Source of the DNA: Trematomus loennbergii
Taxonomy: Eukaryota > Chordata > Actinopteri > Perciformes > Nototheniidae
Length of the DNA: 64,000 nt
Assembly: GCA_012861695.1 (NCBI GenBank)
Contig: JAAOOA010000122.1
Location: 422,501-486,500 of the forward strand
Direction of reading: 5' to 3'
In this document: in pieces, positions 49,416-60,188 of the stretch
Position numbering within the stretch: position 1 is the stretch's first letter
Layout of the letters: each line of letters starts with the position of its first letter
Position numbers and translations under genes: made by a program
Notes under the pieces: model-generated
Seen by the model: the letters and a program-made list of their open reading frames with translations, nothing else
Databases searched by the model: none
Told to the model about the DNA's origin: nothing

Positions 49416-51472
49416 GATTTTCAATGTTTTTATTGTCATTCGTACATAGCTACAGTGTAGTTATGATGATGAAAATCTTAGGTCATAGGCTCTCCAACAG
49501 TGCAACACAATAAAAACGATAAAATAGTGCAAGTAAATACAATAAAATAGAATAGAATAGAAGTAGTGCCATAAGAGTCTATATACAAGTGATATGTAAT
49601 GTGTACGTTACAAACAGGTGAATGCTATGGATGTTCAGATGTTTAATAGTCTTATGGCCTGTGGAATGAAACTGTCCCTGAGTCTGGTGGTTTCAGACCT
49701 GATGCTGCGGTACCGGCTGCCAGACGGCAGCAGACAGAACAGTTTGTGGCTGGGGTGATGGGGGTCTTTTGTAATCCTGAGGGCTTTCTTCCTGAGCCGC
49801 TGGGTGTAGAGGTCCTCCATGGATGGCAGCTCCGTCCTGGTGATGTGCTGTACAGTTTTCACCACCCTCTGTAAAGCCTTACGGTTGAGGGCGTTGCAAC
49901 TGTCGTACCAGGCCGTGATGCAGCCAGTCAGGATACTCTCTCTATGGTGCACCTGTAGAAGGTCAGGATCCTCTCTATGGTGCACCTGTAGAAGGTCAGG
50001 ATCCTCTCTATGGTGCACCTGTAGAAGGTCAGGATCCTCTCTATGGTGCACCTGTAGAAGGTCAGGATGCTCTCTATGGTGCACCTGTAGAAGGTCAGGA
50101 TGCTCTCTATGGTGCACCTGTAGAAGGTCAGGATACTCTCTATGGTGCACCTGTAGAAGGTCAGGATCCTCTCTATGGTGCACCTGTAGAAGGTCAGGAT
50201 GCTCTCTATGGTGCACCTGTAGAAGGTCAGGATCCTCTCTATGGTGCACCTGTAGAAGTTGCAGAGTATCCTGGAGTCCATGTTGAACCTCCTCAGCCTG
50301 CGGAGGAAGAAGAGCCGCTGTCGAGCTGTTTTGGTGATGGTGTTTGTGTGAAGAGTCCATGTCAGGTCCTCAGTGATGTGGACACTGAGGAACCTGAAGC
50401 TACTGACTCTCTCCACCGTAGTCCCATTGATGGCGATGGGGGCGTGTCGCTCTCTCTGATGCTTCATGTAGTCCACAATCAGCTCTTTGGTTTTGCTGAC
50501 GTTGAGATGGAGGTTGTTATCCTGGCACCAAGATGTCAGGTTTTCGACCTCCTCTCTGTACGCCGTCTCGTCGCCGTCGGTGATAAGGCCGATGACGGTC
50601 GTGTCGTCAGCAAACTTCACGATGGTGTTGGAGCTGTGTGTGGCCACGCAGTCGTGTGTGAACAGGGAGTAGAGGAGAGGGCTGAGCACGCAGCCTTGAG
50701 GGCTCCGGTGTTGAGGATCAGGGTGGAGGATGTGATGTTTCCCACCCGCACTGCCTGGGGTCTGCCCGTCAGGAACTTTAGGATCCAATCACAGAGGGCG
50801 CTGTTGAGCCCGAGGTCTCTGAGCTTGATGACCAGCTTGGAGGGCACAATGGTATTGAAGGCTGAACTTTAATCAATGAACAGCATTCTCACATATGTGT
50901 TCCTCTGGTCCAGGTGTGAGAGGGCAGTGTGGATGGTGAGGGCTATGGCGTCGTCTGTTGACCTGTTTGCTCTGTAGGCAAACTGCAGGGGGTCCAGAGA
51001 GTCAGGGAGGGAGGAGGTGATGAGTGTTTTGACTAACCGCTCAAAGCACTTCATGATGATGGAGGTGAGTGCTACTGGGCGGTAGTCGTTAAGGCTGGTG
51101 GTTTTTGACTTTTTGGGGACAGGAACGATAGTGGAGTGTTTGAAGCATGTGGGGACTACAGACTGCAGCAGGGACCTGTTGAAGATGTCTGTGAACACCT
51201 CTGCCAGCTGAACTGCACACACCCTGAGAACCCAGCCAGGGATGCCATCAGGTCCAGGAGCCTTGTGTGGGTTAACCCTTTTAAACGATTTGCACACATC
51301 TGCCCTGTTTAAAACAATAGGGCCGGGCTCCTGATCCTTCTGTGCCTCCACAGCCTGGCTGCTCTCGAATCGTGCAAAAAAAACGTTCAGCTCATCTGGG
51401 AGAGATACGCACGCAGACAGTCCCGCAGTACCCCCCGCTGCTCCTTTGTAATCTGTCATTGTTCTTAGTCCC
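49416..51472 (-). pseudogene. 5'-truncated LINE (L2/CR1/Rex1-type) reverse transcriptase, broken
   Basis: The minus strand encodes the C-terminal half of a non-LTR reverse transcriptase: [42 protein letters not shown], then [10 protein letters not shown] and the catalytic FADD box (50614-50603), the thumb and a typical C-terminus (KALQRVV, HPSHKLF, RLLN). The endonuclease is missing. Breaks: TAA at 50871-50869 just after MLFID; one base lost near 50700 within the GAPQGC motif; two extra bases near 49935. A 33-bp segment (FYRCTIE plus RILT or SILT) is present ten times in frame at 49938-50262. The 3' end carries a GACAATAAAA-type tail near 49430. The element is inactive. It resembles RT families common in fish and close to L2, CR1 and Rex1; which one is not settled. 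Confidence 0.88.
49938..50262 (-). repeat. 33-bp tandem expansion inside the LINE
   Basis: Ten copies of a 33-bp unit built on TATGGTGCACCTGTAGAAGG, differing mainly at one position (GATCC, GATGC or GATAC). On the coding strand each unit is 11 residues, so the frame is preserved. Confidence 0.95.
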
Positions 51473-51501
51473 ACATTTAAATAAAGTCAACGTTTTCAGT
51501 G

Positions 51502-52690
51502 CAACTTGGACCTTGCACACTTATCATTCTATTATCCAATTGGGAGAATAAAGTATGACATGTCAACCTGCCTCTTCCCACAGACACGAGAGCTATATGG
51601 GGAGGAAGTAATGAGAACCATGGCATAACTGGTTGTTATCTCAAAAAAATGGTGAGAAGATCAGCTCATTTTTGGTTATCTGAGCAGTATTGAGCTTTCT
51701 TAAGGCTGACCTATATTCTATTTTAGGATGTATACATGAAAATATCATTCACATATCAAACGGGACATTGGAAACTGGAAGACCCCTCTGAATGAGGCGT
51801 GTAATGTTGTTAAACTCTGCTCTCGTGGACTGGCCTGCTTAGGAAACTAATGAGGGAGAGAGTGGAAGTTAAGGAGGATCTAGGTCATGGAAGATTCTCT
51901 TTTGAGAATATGTGAATTGTGGATCTCCTGAAATCGGAATGATGAAGTCCCTGTAGAACTTTGGGTTGAAATTGTTTCCATGAGATCTCATAAGTTTGTT
52001 GCAGAGTCAAAGTGAGGGGGAATCGGTTTTCTGAGATTGCATGGACGTTAAAACAAAACAAACGGGTCTGCAGGGCAGGAAGGCATTTTAAAAACGCATG
52101 ACAGGAGCTGGAGGTCCTGAATTTCTAAGATTATAGCAGATGGTGAAAAACCTTGCAGCATCAGTACTCTCTCCTTTGTCATTCTCAAATTATTCCGATT
52201 ATTTAAACCTTCGTCATGATAGAGACATTGAAGTTCCATCTCAGGTAACACACAGCTGGAACTAATAATGGCTCCATTCTATCAATTATTGCAATGCGGC
52301 TATAAAAAAAATTCTAAGTGAGACTTGACAAGTCACAATGTATTCTATGACTACTGTATATTCCTCTTGAGTTCTGTCACGTGTAACCCCCACGCAACAG
52401 CTCTGCACACACCACTAAAGGACCAAGCAGATGGGAACTACTGCACTGGGTGTTAACGTTTAAATTCAAAGGTAGAGAAGGGGTCATTAAGAATTTCCCA
52501 CTAACATTTTGAAACAAATGCTACAATGACTAGGATATTTCAGAAAGATATTTGAAAAAGGAAAGAGAGAATTGAAATTGAATAATCCTTAAATCGTCAC
52601 ATATGCATAATTCTGAGAGACTCTGCTTTTACTATAGAAAACAGTTCACTAACTAACCTTTTGTAGCTTGTAAGACCACGTTAAGCTAAA
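51502..52690. other. no gene recognised
   Basis: No coding homology or repeat end recognised. Confidence 0.4.
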
Positions 52691-52694
52691 TATA

Positions 52695-52960
52695 TGTTAG
52701 TTTATTTGTCTGTGTCAGGACCGCCCTCCTACACGCAGCTCACGCAGACTGCGTGGGGCCTCATCTTGCGAAGGGGACCTCATGTTATGCGCAAATGCCG
52801 TGCAATTCATCTAATGCACAAATGCAGCGCAATAATGCGCAAATGCGCCGCAATTATGCGCTCCGCAGTCACCCCGCTGCGAGGCTCCGGCGAACTAACA
52901 GTTCACAAGCGTGCTCCACTATTCAACTTCATTGTCAAAAGTCTCATAAAATATGTTGTT
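52695..52960. mobile_element. decayed repeat with ATGCGCAAATGC motifs
   Basis: Variants of ATGCGCAAATGC appear several times at 52788-52858, followed by CACCCCGCTGCGAGGCTCCG and AACAGTTCACAAGCGTGCTC, shared with 1540-1600, 38085-38130 and 57930-57965 (reversed). Probably an old fragment of the same hAT-related family. Confidence 0.5.
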
Positions 52961-53790
52961 TTGCTTTTTGCAGACTTTTGTTGGAACTTCTTCTTTTGTT
53001 GCAAGTGGGAGACAGCTTGTAACATTCTCTTTTGACACTTCCTTTTCAGCTGTTCTTAGTACTCTTACTGGGGGAAAAAAGTCCATAATTCTCTACCTAT
53101 TCCATGAAGAATAGCAACCATGCAAAAGGTATTTTCCATTATTAAGATGTATTTCTGAAGGAGATGTAGGGATGGGTATTGTGAAAAGGCTTTCAGGAAA
53201 GTTAAATAAATACAAAAGTCAAATTAGGGAGGAGGAAACTGGGATCCCTAAAGAATGAGTAAACATCACATGGAACGGAAGTAAGAGTCACTCAGGCCAC
53301 TCAGACAGAACTTGTAACGTCATATTTTAAGTGTCGAACGACTCATTGTGTTCACACGAGATGTGTTGTCTAGGCAGCATATCAAAACCAAGAGCTGTGA
53401 ACGTACCAACAGGGATTCACTCGGACACCATGAGTGAATCATCAACAAGCTCATGTATTAAAGTTTGAAGAAGGTCAAAGACGAACTGTTCTCACCAACT
53501 GCACTCGAGAAAGCATCCAAAGAGCTTAAACAGAGCAGATTAATCAGCACATCTGTTCTGAGTGTTCATTCATGCAATGCAAATATTACTGGTGGTGGTA
53601 ACCCTGAGGTCAGCTACCGAGTTATGCAGGTAACATTGATGAAACATAACGAGACTAGCTGTAATTCTAGACTCTTGATGGAAACCCTTTCTTTGAGCAG
53701 ACATGGGTTAAAATGTTGGAAGATAATATACTTGACCAAAGAGTGATACCAAGGATGGTAAACAGTATTCCAGGTATGGTATAAGATAAT
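52961..53790. other. no gene recognised
   Basis: The open frame at 53465-53746 (plus) has no recognised domain. Confidence 0.4.
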
Positions 53791-53980
53791 ACATGTTACT
53801 TGTTAGACGCTTTTATCCAAAGCGACTTACATACTCAATACTGTGGACAATCCCCACAGGAGCAATTTGGGGTGAAGTGTCTTGCCCAGGGACACAACGA
53901 CATGCTGACTGCAGTGGGGTTTGAACCTGTGACCCCCTGATCCCAACACCAAGGCTCTATCCACTGCGCCACACGCCTCC
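53791..53980 (-). mobile_element. tRNA-derived SINE
   Basis: The minus strand reads GGCGTGTGGCGCAGTGGATA (A-box region TGGCGCAGTGG) and, about 35 bases on, CACAGGTTCAAACCC (B box GGTTCAAACC). The body follows, and the tail GTCGCTTTGGATAAAAGCGT is typical of fish SINEs that borrow a LINE tail. About 190 bp. It is a pol III-type mobile element, not a functional tRNA gene: no intact cloverleaf is expected. Confidence 0.85.
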
Positions 53981-54355
53981 CTATTACAGGATTTAACCCA
54001 AGAGCTACCTAGCACGGATGTTTAAGTCATATTTTTTAAAGTTCCTAAAATGCAGGAAAGGCTGTATCAAGGGTTATTTTCCCTCCTCCATTCATGTAGC
54101 TGAGCCAACACTGGATGTGCAACTGTGCATGCTCTATGAGCTCTATGGGTGAAGAAGATAATTTGGAAGAATCGGGTAATTTAAGTTCTTGAGAGTCAGG
54201 CCATGAGCCCCCGGGTAACTTGCATCACAAACAGGCCCCGCCTCTAACGTTGTATCCTCTTCCATTTATACATCCATGTTTGTCTGCGCAAAAATGTATG
54301 CTAGAGCTAACTACCAAACCTGCCAACTATTGACAACTGAAGAACAGAATGTTAC
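53981..54355. other. no gene recognised
   Basis: Contains ACAGGCCCCGCCTC near 54233, similar to repeat text at 27552. Otherwise unrecognised. Confidence 0.35.
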
Positions 54356-54359
54356 TTAA

Positions 54360-55440
54360 CCTGTTTAGCCCGAGAGACCCCGGTACCGGGGCCCTCCCGC
54401 AACATCTTGCAGGAAACAGTGTCTGAGGGCATGTTCATTTAATAAACTATGAATGTTTTATATCCATGTAACGGAAGAAAACTCATCTAACTGATCATTT
54501 ATTTTTATTTTCAAAATAAAACCCACAATGCTAACGCTGAGCCTCTGAATTAGCAACGAGCGAAAAATGCTAACAGATTACTGCACCGAAAATCACTCAC
54601 AAAACCTTATTTTATCTTTTCTGCACATCCAACACATCGATTCACATCGTGAGGTGACACAGAATCGATGGGTACATACATTATCACTCAATGATACAAA
54701 CTCGCGACTTTATAAACAAAAACAGACATCAAAACATGTGGCGCTAGGTAGCTGAAAACGCTAACATGGCTTACCTGTGTCGTAGTCTGGTCAAAAGTGG
54801 TCTTCAATGGCATTAAAACGATAAAAACGCTGCTGAAGTTAATCCATAGGTTAATCCAATCTGTCTGTGTCCCTTTGAAATTATTTCTGATAATCCATAA
54901 GCAATAAAACTGCTTTTCCGTTTCCAGATGTCAGAGCTAGAGTATAGGTTCGCTCTGATGCAAAACTGCATGCGCGAAGCCCCCACCTTTTTTTTACCAT
55001 GCGTGTGTGTGGGGGAATCCCCCTTCGATTCTATTGGCTCTAACGGTCAGAAAGAGGTGTCAACCATCAAAATCGACAAAGGGGGGCCAGAGATATGGAA
55101 AATCTACCCAAAAGACCCCAGAAGTGGGTTTTTTTGCTAAATCTCTCTAAAAAGGTCAAATGTCACTTGTTTGGCATCAATCTTGATACAGGGTACTTAT
55201 TATATGATGTACTTTGGATTCCTAAAGCTTTTAGTATACTAACCCATCATCCAAGAGTAGTCTTCACTATAAGTAAAAAAGAAATTTTGGACAGACACTA
55301 TAATTTACAGTTTTTTACTATGTTCAATCTGAATTTTCTTTAAAATAAAAAACATCTATATTGATTCTGACTTTTCTACATCCAACTCACAGGTTTATCA
55401 TTACTTTGAGAAAAAAGATTATTAATTTAACCCTTTTAGA
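54360..55440. mobile_element. repeat with CCTGTTTAGCCCGAGAGACC start after TTAA
   Basis: TTAA at 54356-54359 precedes CCTGTTTAGCCCGAGAGACC, then CCGGTACCGGGGCC (palindromic). 54400-54555 is reversed at 58545-58700 (CTGAGGGCAT, ATAAACTATGAATGTTTTAT, ATCCATGTAACGG, AACTGATC, CTCTGAATTAGC). The right end is uncertain; TTTAACCCTTTTAGAAGGG near 55425-55443 is one candidate. Confidence 0.5.
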
Positions 55441-55461
55441 AGGGAAGATATGGTCATTTGT

Positions 55462-56240
55462 AGGCCTGTCGCGATAATCGATAAATGTACTTATCGTACG
55501 ATAAATAAAAATGGACTCGATAACTTTTCTGAGCTCGATAAATTGCCGTTTACATAAGGATGTGACCAGCATTTTAGCCAGGAGCGCTGTGGCTGCCAGG
55601 CGCGCTGTGGCTGCCAGACGCGCTGTGGCTGCCAGACGCGCTGTGGCTGCCGGCCACGCGCGCTGTGAGGGGCGGGGCTGACACACAGCCAGGTCAGGAC
55701 ACTCCGTGTGCACGTGCAGCAGCGTAGCAGCCAAATTAATAATATAGCGACAAGCGGGAGACAACGTGTGACTTACTCGCGGGGAATTTAAAGTGAAATG
55801 GAATTGGTTACAAAACCTAAATACACATCTCGATTATCCGGTGTGGCAGATTTTTTCAAATCAACGAGGCGAACCTACGGACTTGAATGAGCCGGGTGGT
55901 GTGTCGCATTTGATTAAAAAGGTAGCAACAAAAGCAGGCAATACCACGCATTTTAAACTACACCTAAAACACAACCACCCCATTCCGTTTTCCCAGCTGG
56001 TAGCAAACACGGCAGCTGGAGATGGAGAGCCCCACCTTCCCGACAGTTTACAATCAAAGATGCATTTGCCCGACAATGCAAACATGTGGTGTTCCTTGCT
56101 CGAAAACTTTGAAAAACAGATTTGGATATGGCCTGTTGAGGCATCTGTGTATTTGTATGGACAGTGGACTATACACTTGACTGTTGTTTTAAGGAGGGTT
56201 TTTTTTGCTTGTGAGACAATGTGTGCTCATATTTATTTAT
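55462..56240 (+). mobile_element. hAT-derived fragment (TAGGCCTGTCGCGATAA start) with BED relic
   Basis: Begins TAGGCCTGTCGCGATAATCG, the left end of a common fish hAT repeat with CGATAAAT motifs. At 55569-55660 a unit near GCGCTGTGGCTGCCAGACGC is repeated three to four times. The right terminus is not present before the next element at 56252. Confidence 0.6.
55795..56035 (+). pseudogene. hAT transposase N-terminus with decayed BED finger
   Basis: ATG at 55798-55800 starts MELVTKPKYTS; after a frame change VWQIFSNQRGEPTDLNEP, then KKVATKAGNTTHFKLHLKHNHP. The Cys pair is visible only in another frame (VCRI near 55905), so at least two local frame changes exist. The layout matches BED fingers of hAT transposases (W, C-x2-C, H-x4-H). 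No catalytic domain follows. Confidence 0.75.
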
Positions 56241-56251
56241 ATATATATATA

Positions 56252-56758
56252 TTAGGGCTGTCAAGTTAACGCGTTAATAACGCAAAAAAAAATTAACGCC
56301 ACTATATATTTTAAACGCGATTAACGCATGTGTATTTTTTGTCCTCGGCCGCCCCATAGTTTCAGAGCGCATCGAGTTTAAAATACCATCTACAAGCTGA
56401 TGCTGACAGCCCCGCTCCTGCCGCCCGCTTGTGGCAGACCACACTTCCACGCTCACCGGCAGGCCCTGACTGGCCATCGGGAGGACCGGGAGGGTGTGTG
56501 TGTGTGGCGCGAGCGAGGCACACCTTACGTGTTGTTGTTGTTGTTAGCATCTGGTGCTAGCTAGCTGCGCTAATGGATATAAGGAGCTGTTTCAATGAAA
56601 ACAGAGGAGCGACATTTCGCCGACAACTGCGCCGAGCACTTGACTTTAATATTCATGAGAATATTTGTCATTGTTCAAATGATAATAAACAAACATATAA
56701 AGCATATTTGTCCACTCATATGTTGATAAGAGTATTAAAAACTTGAAAAATATCCCTC
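56252..56758. mobile_element. hAT-like repeat (TAGGGCTGTCAAGTTAACGCG), right end missing
   Basis: TAGGGCTGTCAAGTTAACGCG followed by TTAATAACGC and ATTAACGC motifs is a familiar hAT-type left end. No matching right end was found before or after the next insertion. Confidence 0.6.
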
Positions 56759-56760
56759 TA

Positions 56761-57516
56761 ATGGCGCGTTTCCACTACACGGCCTCGCTCGGTATGGCTA
56801 GGCCTCGTTAGGACTGGCTCACTTTATGGCGCATTTCCATTACAGTTTAGGAACTGGGGTAGTATCTATAGTAACGCAGTGTAGCGGAGCCGTGACGTCA
56901 TCTTCAATGAGAACCCCAGAAAAACAACACAGCCGTTAGCTGTTAGCACTCAGAGCTCACAGCTCCTCATATATGTTCAGAAACTAGACAAAAGTTAAAC
57001 AAGTACAAACCACAGACTGCCTGTGTCATGGCGAATACAGTCGCTGCTTTATTTATGTCTGTATAGGCCGTTGTTGTGAGTGTGGACGGTCGGAGCATAT
57101 ACTGCGTTAGCTTAGCCAATCTCCATTTAGAAAACACGCATTTTAAAAGGTTTTTCGCCTGCCGTCTGTCTGCAGACTTGTCAAAGCATTAATTCATGGT
57201 TTTTACTAACCGGTATCAGTATGTTGTTACTTCGGCATCATTTTGAAACGTGTATTACAATTAAATCACGGTCAAATATGTCCATCTTGTTGTAGTTGTA
57301 GCCCCCTTGCCAGCGATTCTCTCTCTAGTTTAGCATACTCAGCCCGACTCAGCCTCGTTGTCTCTGGCCCTAGACCCACGATTTTATGAGGCCAGAAAAA
57401 CTGTGAATTAGGACCCGCCGGCCGGTACAAGGCCAAGTGGAAACGCAACCAAAGACGTGCCGCTGACGTCACAGCCCTCTTACACCGTGCTCCGCGCTGT
57501 AGTGGAAACGCGCCAT
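56761..57516 (+). mobile_element. TGGCGCGTTTCC-type MITE, complete copy
   Basis: ATGGCGCGTTTCCACTACACGG at the left and GTAGTGGAAACGCGCCAT at the right, with TA on both sides (56759-56760, 57517-57518). An inner pair of the same motif (TATGGCGCATTTCCATTACAG at 56825) suggests an older internal duplication. Core 57050-57293 is shared, reversed, with 46056-46330 and 19118-19372. Confidence 0.8.
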
Positions 57517-57518
57517 TA

Positions 57519-57650
57519 GAGCGTGCTTGAGAGGGGAGGGACTGCAGGCACGGCTGCAGTGCAGGGAGTGGAAGCAGAGCGTTGAACACACACGGCTCTT
57601 CTTAAAACAGCGCTTTCTCACCGGAGTACTTTTCCCCGTCATTCTCCCCA
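57519..57650. mobile_element. fragment of the TAGTGTTG hAT family
   Basis: GAGAGGGGAGGGACTGCAGG, GGAGTGGAAGCAGAGCG and TTTCTCACCGGAGTACTTTT match 43650-43780. It joins directly to a different hAT copy at 57652. Confidence 0.75.
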
Positions 57651-57651
57651 A

Positions 57652-58390
57652 AAAACGGTTAACCGGTTAACCGAAATGTACATATCCTATAAAAAAAAAA
57701 TGTCTAACATTTTTTTCCCAAAAATGTTGTTCAATAACTTTTGGAAATAAATAAATACATGTTCAAATAAGTATAGAAACCAAGTCGAATTTGTCAAATG
57801 TATTAACTGGTGATCACAGTTTGACAGCTATGTACTTTGCCGCCACACACGGTTGCCAAGCAGTGCTTATTGTTGTTTAGGCTGGCCACTCATGTGTCAC
57901 GAGTGTTGACAGGGGGCGGGGGAGCACGCTCATGAACTGTTAGCGCCGGAACCTCCCAACGGCTGCGGAGCGCATTTGCGCCGCATTTAGGCATAAGATG
58001 AGGTTTGAGTCTGCATGATTTTCGTGTAGGCAGGGGCAGCAGGCATATCATTAGCTAGAACTAGCTAGATCTGATGGATTTGGACATAAAAGCGAGTGAA
58101 GTACCGGACGCGAGAGAGAGAGATCAGCACCTGCAGCTCTGCCCGCTGTGAGGGACCGGTGAGCGGAGCAAAACACACCTTTAGACGTCACCTAACACAT
58201 TTAGCTATGGCACTGTCGTATACATTGAATTATTAAATTTGATAATATGTAATCAACTTAGGCATCCCTCCCAAATTTTTAAAAAAGAATAAAAAAAAAT
58301 TCATAACTCATATTCGAATACCTGAATAATTATTCGAATACCTGAATAATTTCGAATATTCGAATATTCGATTAATTGTTCCCATCCCTA
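57652..58390 (+). mobile_element. hAT element (TAGGGATGGGAA family), left end missing
   Basis: Reversed relative of 37687-38367 plus 40203-40270: GGTTAACCGGTTAACCGAAAT, GTACTTTGCCGCCACACACG, AACTAGCTAGATCTGATGG, CACCTGCAGCTCTGCCCG, ending TTAATTGTTCCCATCCCTA. It keeps the empty site that level 3 of the nest occupies. Confidence 0.82.
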
Positions 58391-58546
58391 ATTGAGACAT
58401 TTATTTACCGCGATATCGCGATATTCGATATATCGTTACATCCCTACTCAGTGATGATCCTTATATTTCTATAATCTGTGGACTCTCAGGATGTTATCTA
58501 AGCTTGTTTGTGCAGATCTAATAAGTATACGGCCTTAAGATTGTGT
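58391..58546. mobile_element. hAT end (CGATATATCGTTACATCCCTA)
   Basis: TTTACCGCGATATCGCGATA followed by TTCGATATATCG and TTACATCCCTA at 58412-58447 is a right terminus of a further hAT-type repeat. The rest to 58546 is unrecognised. Confidence 0.5.
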
Positions 58547-59115
58547 CGCTCGTAGCTAATTCAGAGGCTCTGCGCTAGCTTTGTGGGTTTTAAAAAAAAA
58601 AGATCAGTTAGCTGAGTTTCTTCCCGTTACATGGATATAAAACATTCATAGTTTATTGAATATTAAGATGCCCTCAGACGCTGTTTCCTGCAGATGACGC
58701 GTTTTTCCCCCCCGGTATCGGGGTGCGGTGTAGAAGAGGGGAAAATAAAGAGACTATATCTATGGAAACACCTATATGAAACAGAACTGTATACATTTCA
58801 ATAATCATAAAATCATGGCCATAACCAATAACATCCCATTTCCAATATGAAAAAAACACTGAAACTTGTTTATTTATTTATTTTTGTTTCATTTATAGTT
58901 GTGAGTGTGTCTGTGCTCCTGAATCAGCCTCTCCTGTCTCCCTCCTCTCCCCGCTGCTCCTCTTTGAGGCAGCAGCAAAGACTAGTTTTAGCTCTCAACA
59001 AGTTTTAAAAGTGTATCTTACCTTTTTTCACCTAGTTAACTTTTAATTTGTATTCATGCGTATTTTACTAATCACTACCCTCTCAAATGGAAATATGTGT
59101 TTACATAAATGGTGA
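58547..59115. mobile_element. repeat related to 54360-54560 (reversed) and 4060-4330
   Basis: 58547-58720 is the reverse complement of 54395-54555. 58740-59110 resembles 4060-4330 (TATACATTTCAATAATC, ATAACCAATAAC, ACTAATCACT). This supports one dispersed family. Confidence 0.55.
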
Positions 59116-59754
59116 CCAAACCGTTTGAGACCCACTGAGAACTTAGACTAAGTTAACTATCTAAACTCAGAGAGTCCTTTACCTCACCTGAGCTGACATT
59201 ATCCCGAGCTTGAATGCAACCATCAAGGGCTTTGATTTATGATCTGTATGACAGTGGCCATGTCGGCAGGCCACATCATGTAGACAGCCAGTCACCCTGT
59301 GTGAGGCAGGCCACTTAACAGGCCATCGGGAAACCCCCCGGTCCTCCCGATGGCCAGTCCGGGACTGGGTACAGGAGGCGTAGAGCGAGGGATCATTGTC
59401 CACAAGTTAATCGATCGCAGATGGCGTTGTCGCGGACGAATAAAAAAACAAAACAAAAACTAAATGGGTCACGAAATATACTTGGGCGGCCGTTAATATA
59501 CCTGGGCGGCCCACCCAAGTATAGTCTATGTGTGGAAACCCTGCAATGCCTAGCTAGTTAGCAAGCTATGTGCAGCCACGTTAAGCTAAACTAGCTAAAG
59601 AGTTGGATTCAATTAAAATATAAAACAAACTTTTGAAGACATTTGAATAACTTCAATACTTTAGTGCTATAAAACCTTTTTTTATGAAATAAAGATGAAA
59701 TTACTTTCATGGTTTCAACAAATGTACAATACGGATACCGTTACACCCTAAAAC
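59116..59754. other. no gene recognised; probable old repeat
   Basis: At 59480-59545 ATACTTGGGCGGCCG is followed by ATACCTGGGCGGCCCACCCA, a local duplication of hAT-like text. No coding homology. Confidence 0.4.
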
Positions 59755-60188
59755 ACACACTAAGAGTTAGACCTAACACACTTAGCTATTTTATCTACCT
59801 CTAGAACACGCTAAACTAGTTATAAATATATTTATTCTTCACTGTCGGGTCACTCATTACTGGATCAGTGAGCTGCATGAGACGGATACTGACAGGCTGT
59901 CAGGAGAGGGAGAGAGGGAGAGAGGAAAAGAGAGCGCTTCCGCTCATTTCTACCGTGTTATTATCCAAAGTTAATGTAAACTTGAATAATGTACTTCATT
60001 TGAATGTAATAATTATGTTGGTTGTTGTTTGTGGAAGCGCCAGTGAATGAGCCCCATTAACTGAGTTTTAAACATAACTTTAAATGGAAGATCCCCCTAG
60101 CCCCACCCACTCGATCGGATCGGCGATCGGTATCGGCCGATACTGATTGCGTTACTGATCAGCTCCAAAATTGGCGATTGGATCCCTA
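59755..60188 (-). mobile_element. hAT element (GATCGGAGCATCCCTA family), reversed, truncated
   Basis: Reverse complement of 37195-37620: TTAGCTATTTTATCTACCTC, CACTGTCGGGTCACTCATTA, GGAAGCGCCAGTGAATGAGC, ending CGATTGGATCCCTATT. It joins directly to a fragment of the TAGGGCTGTGCGATTA family at 60189-60440. Confidence 0.75.

Larger units (their letters stand above)
49310..51501. mobile_element. palindromic TA-type MITE, copy e, split by a LINE
   Basis: The left part 49310-49415 begins CACTGAACAAACTGTAAA; the right part 51473-51501 reads ACATTTAAATAAAGTCAACG then TTTTCAGTG, the usual right end. The LINE at 49416-51472 lies between. Roughly 70 bp of the MITE's right arm is missing at the join. 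Confidence 0.7.

Noticed and set aside
49819..50286. Plus-strand frame with repeated LWCTCRRSG units
   Set aside because: It is the antisense of the 33-bp expansion in the LINE; the minus strand carries the reverse-transcriptase motifs.
49416..51472. Retrovirus or endogenous virus
   Set aside because: The reverse transcriptase motifs ([15 protein letters not shown]) are of the non-LTR type, and there is no protease, integrase or envelope.
53791..53980. Functional tRNA gene
   Set aside because: A and B boxes are present but the body and LINE-type tail show a SINE, and no terminator or intact cloverleaf is evident.
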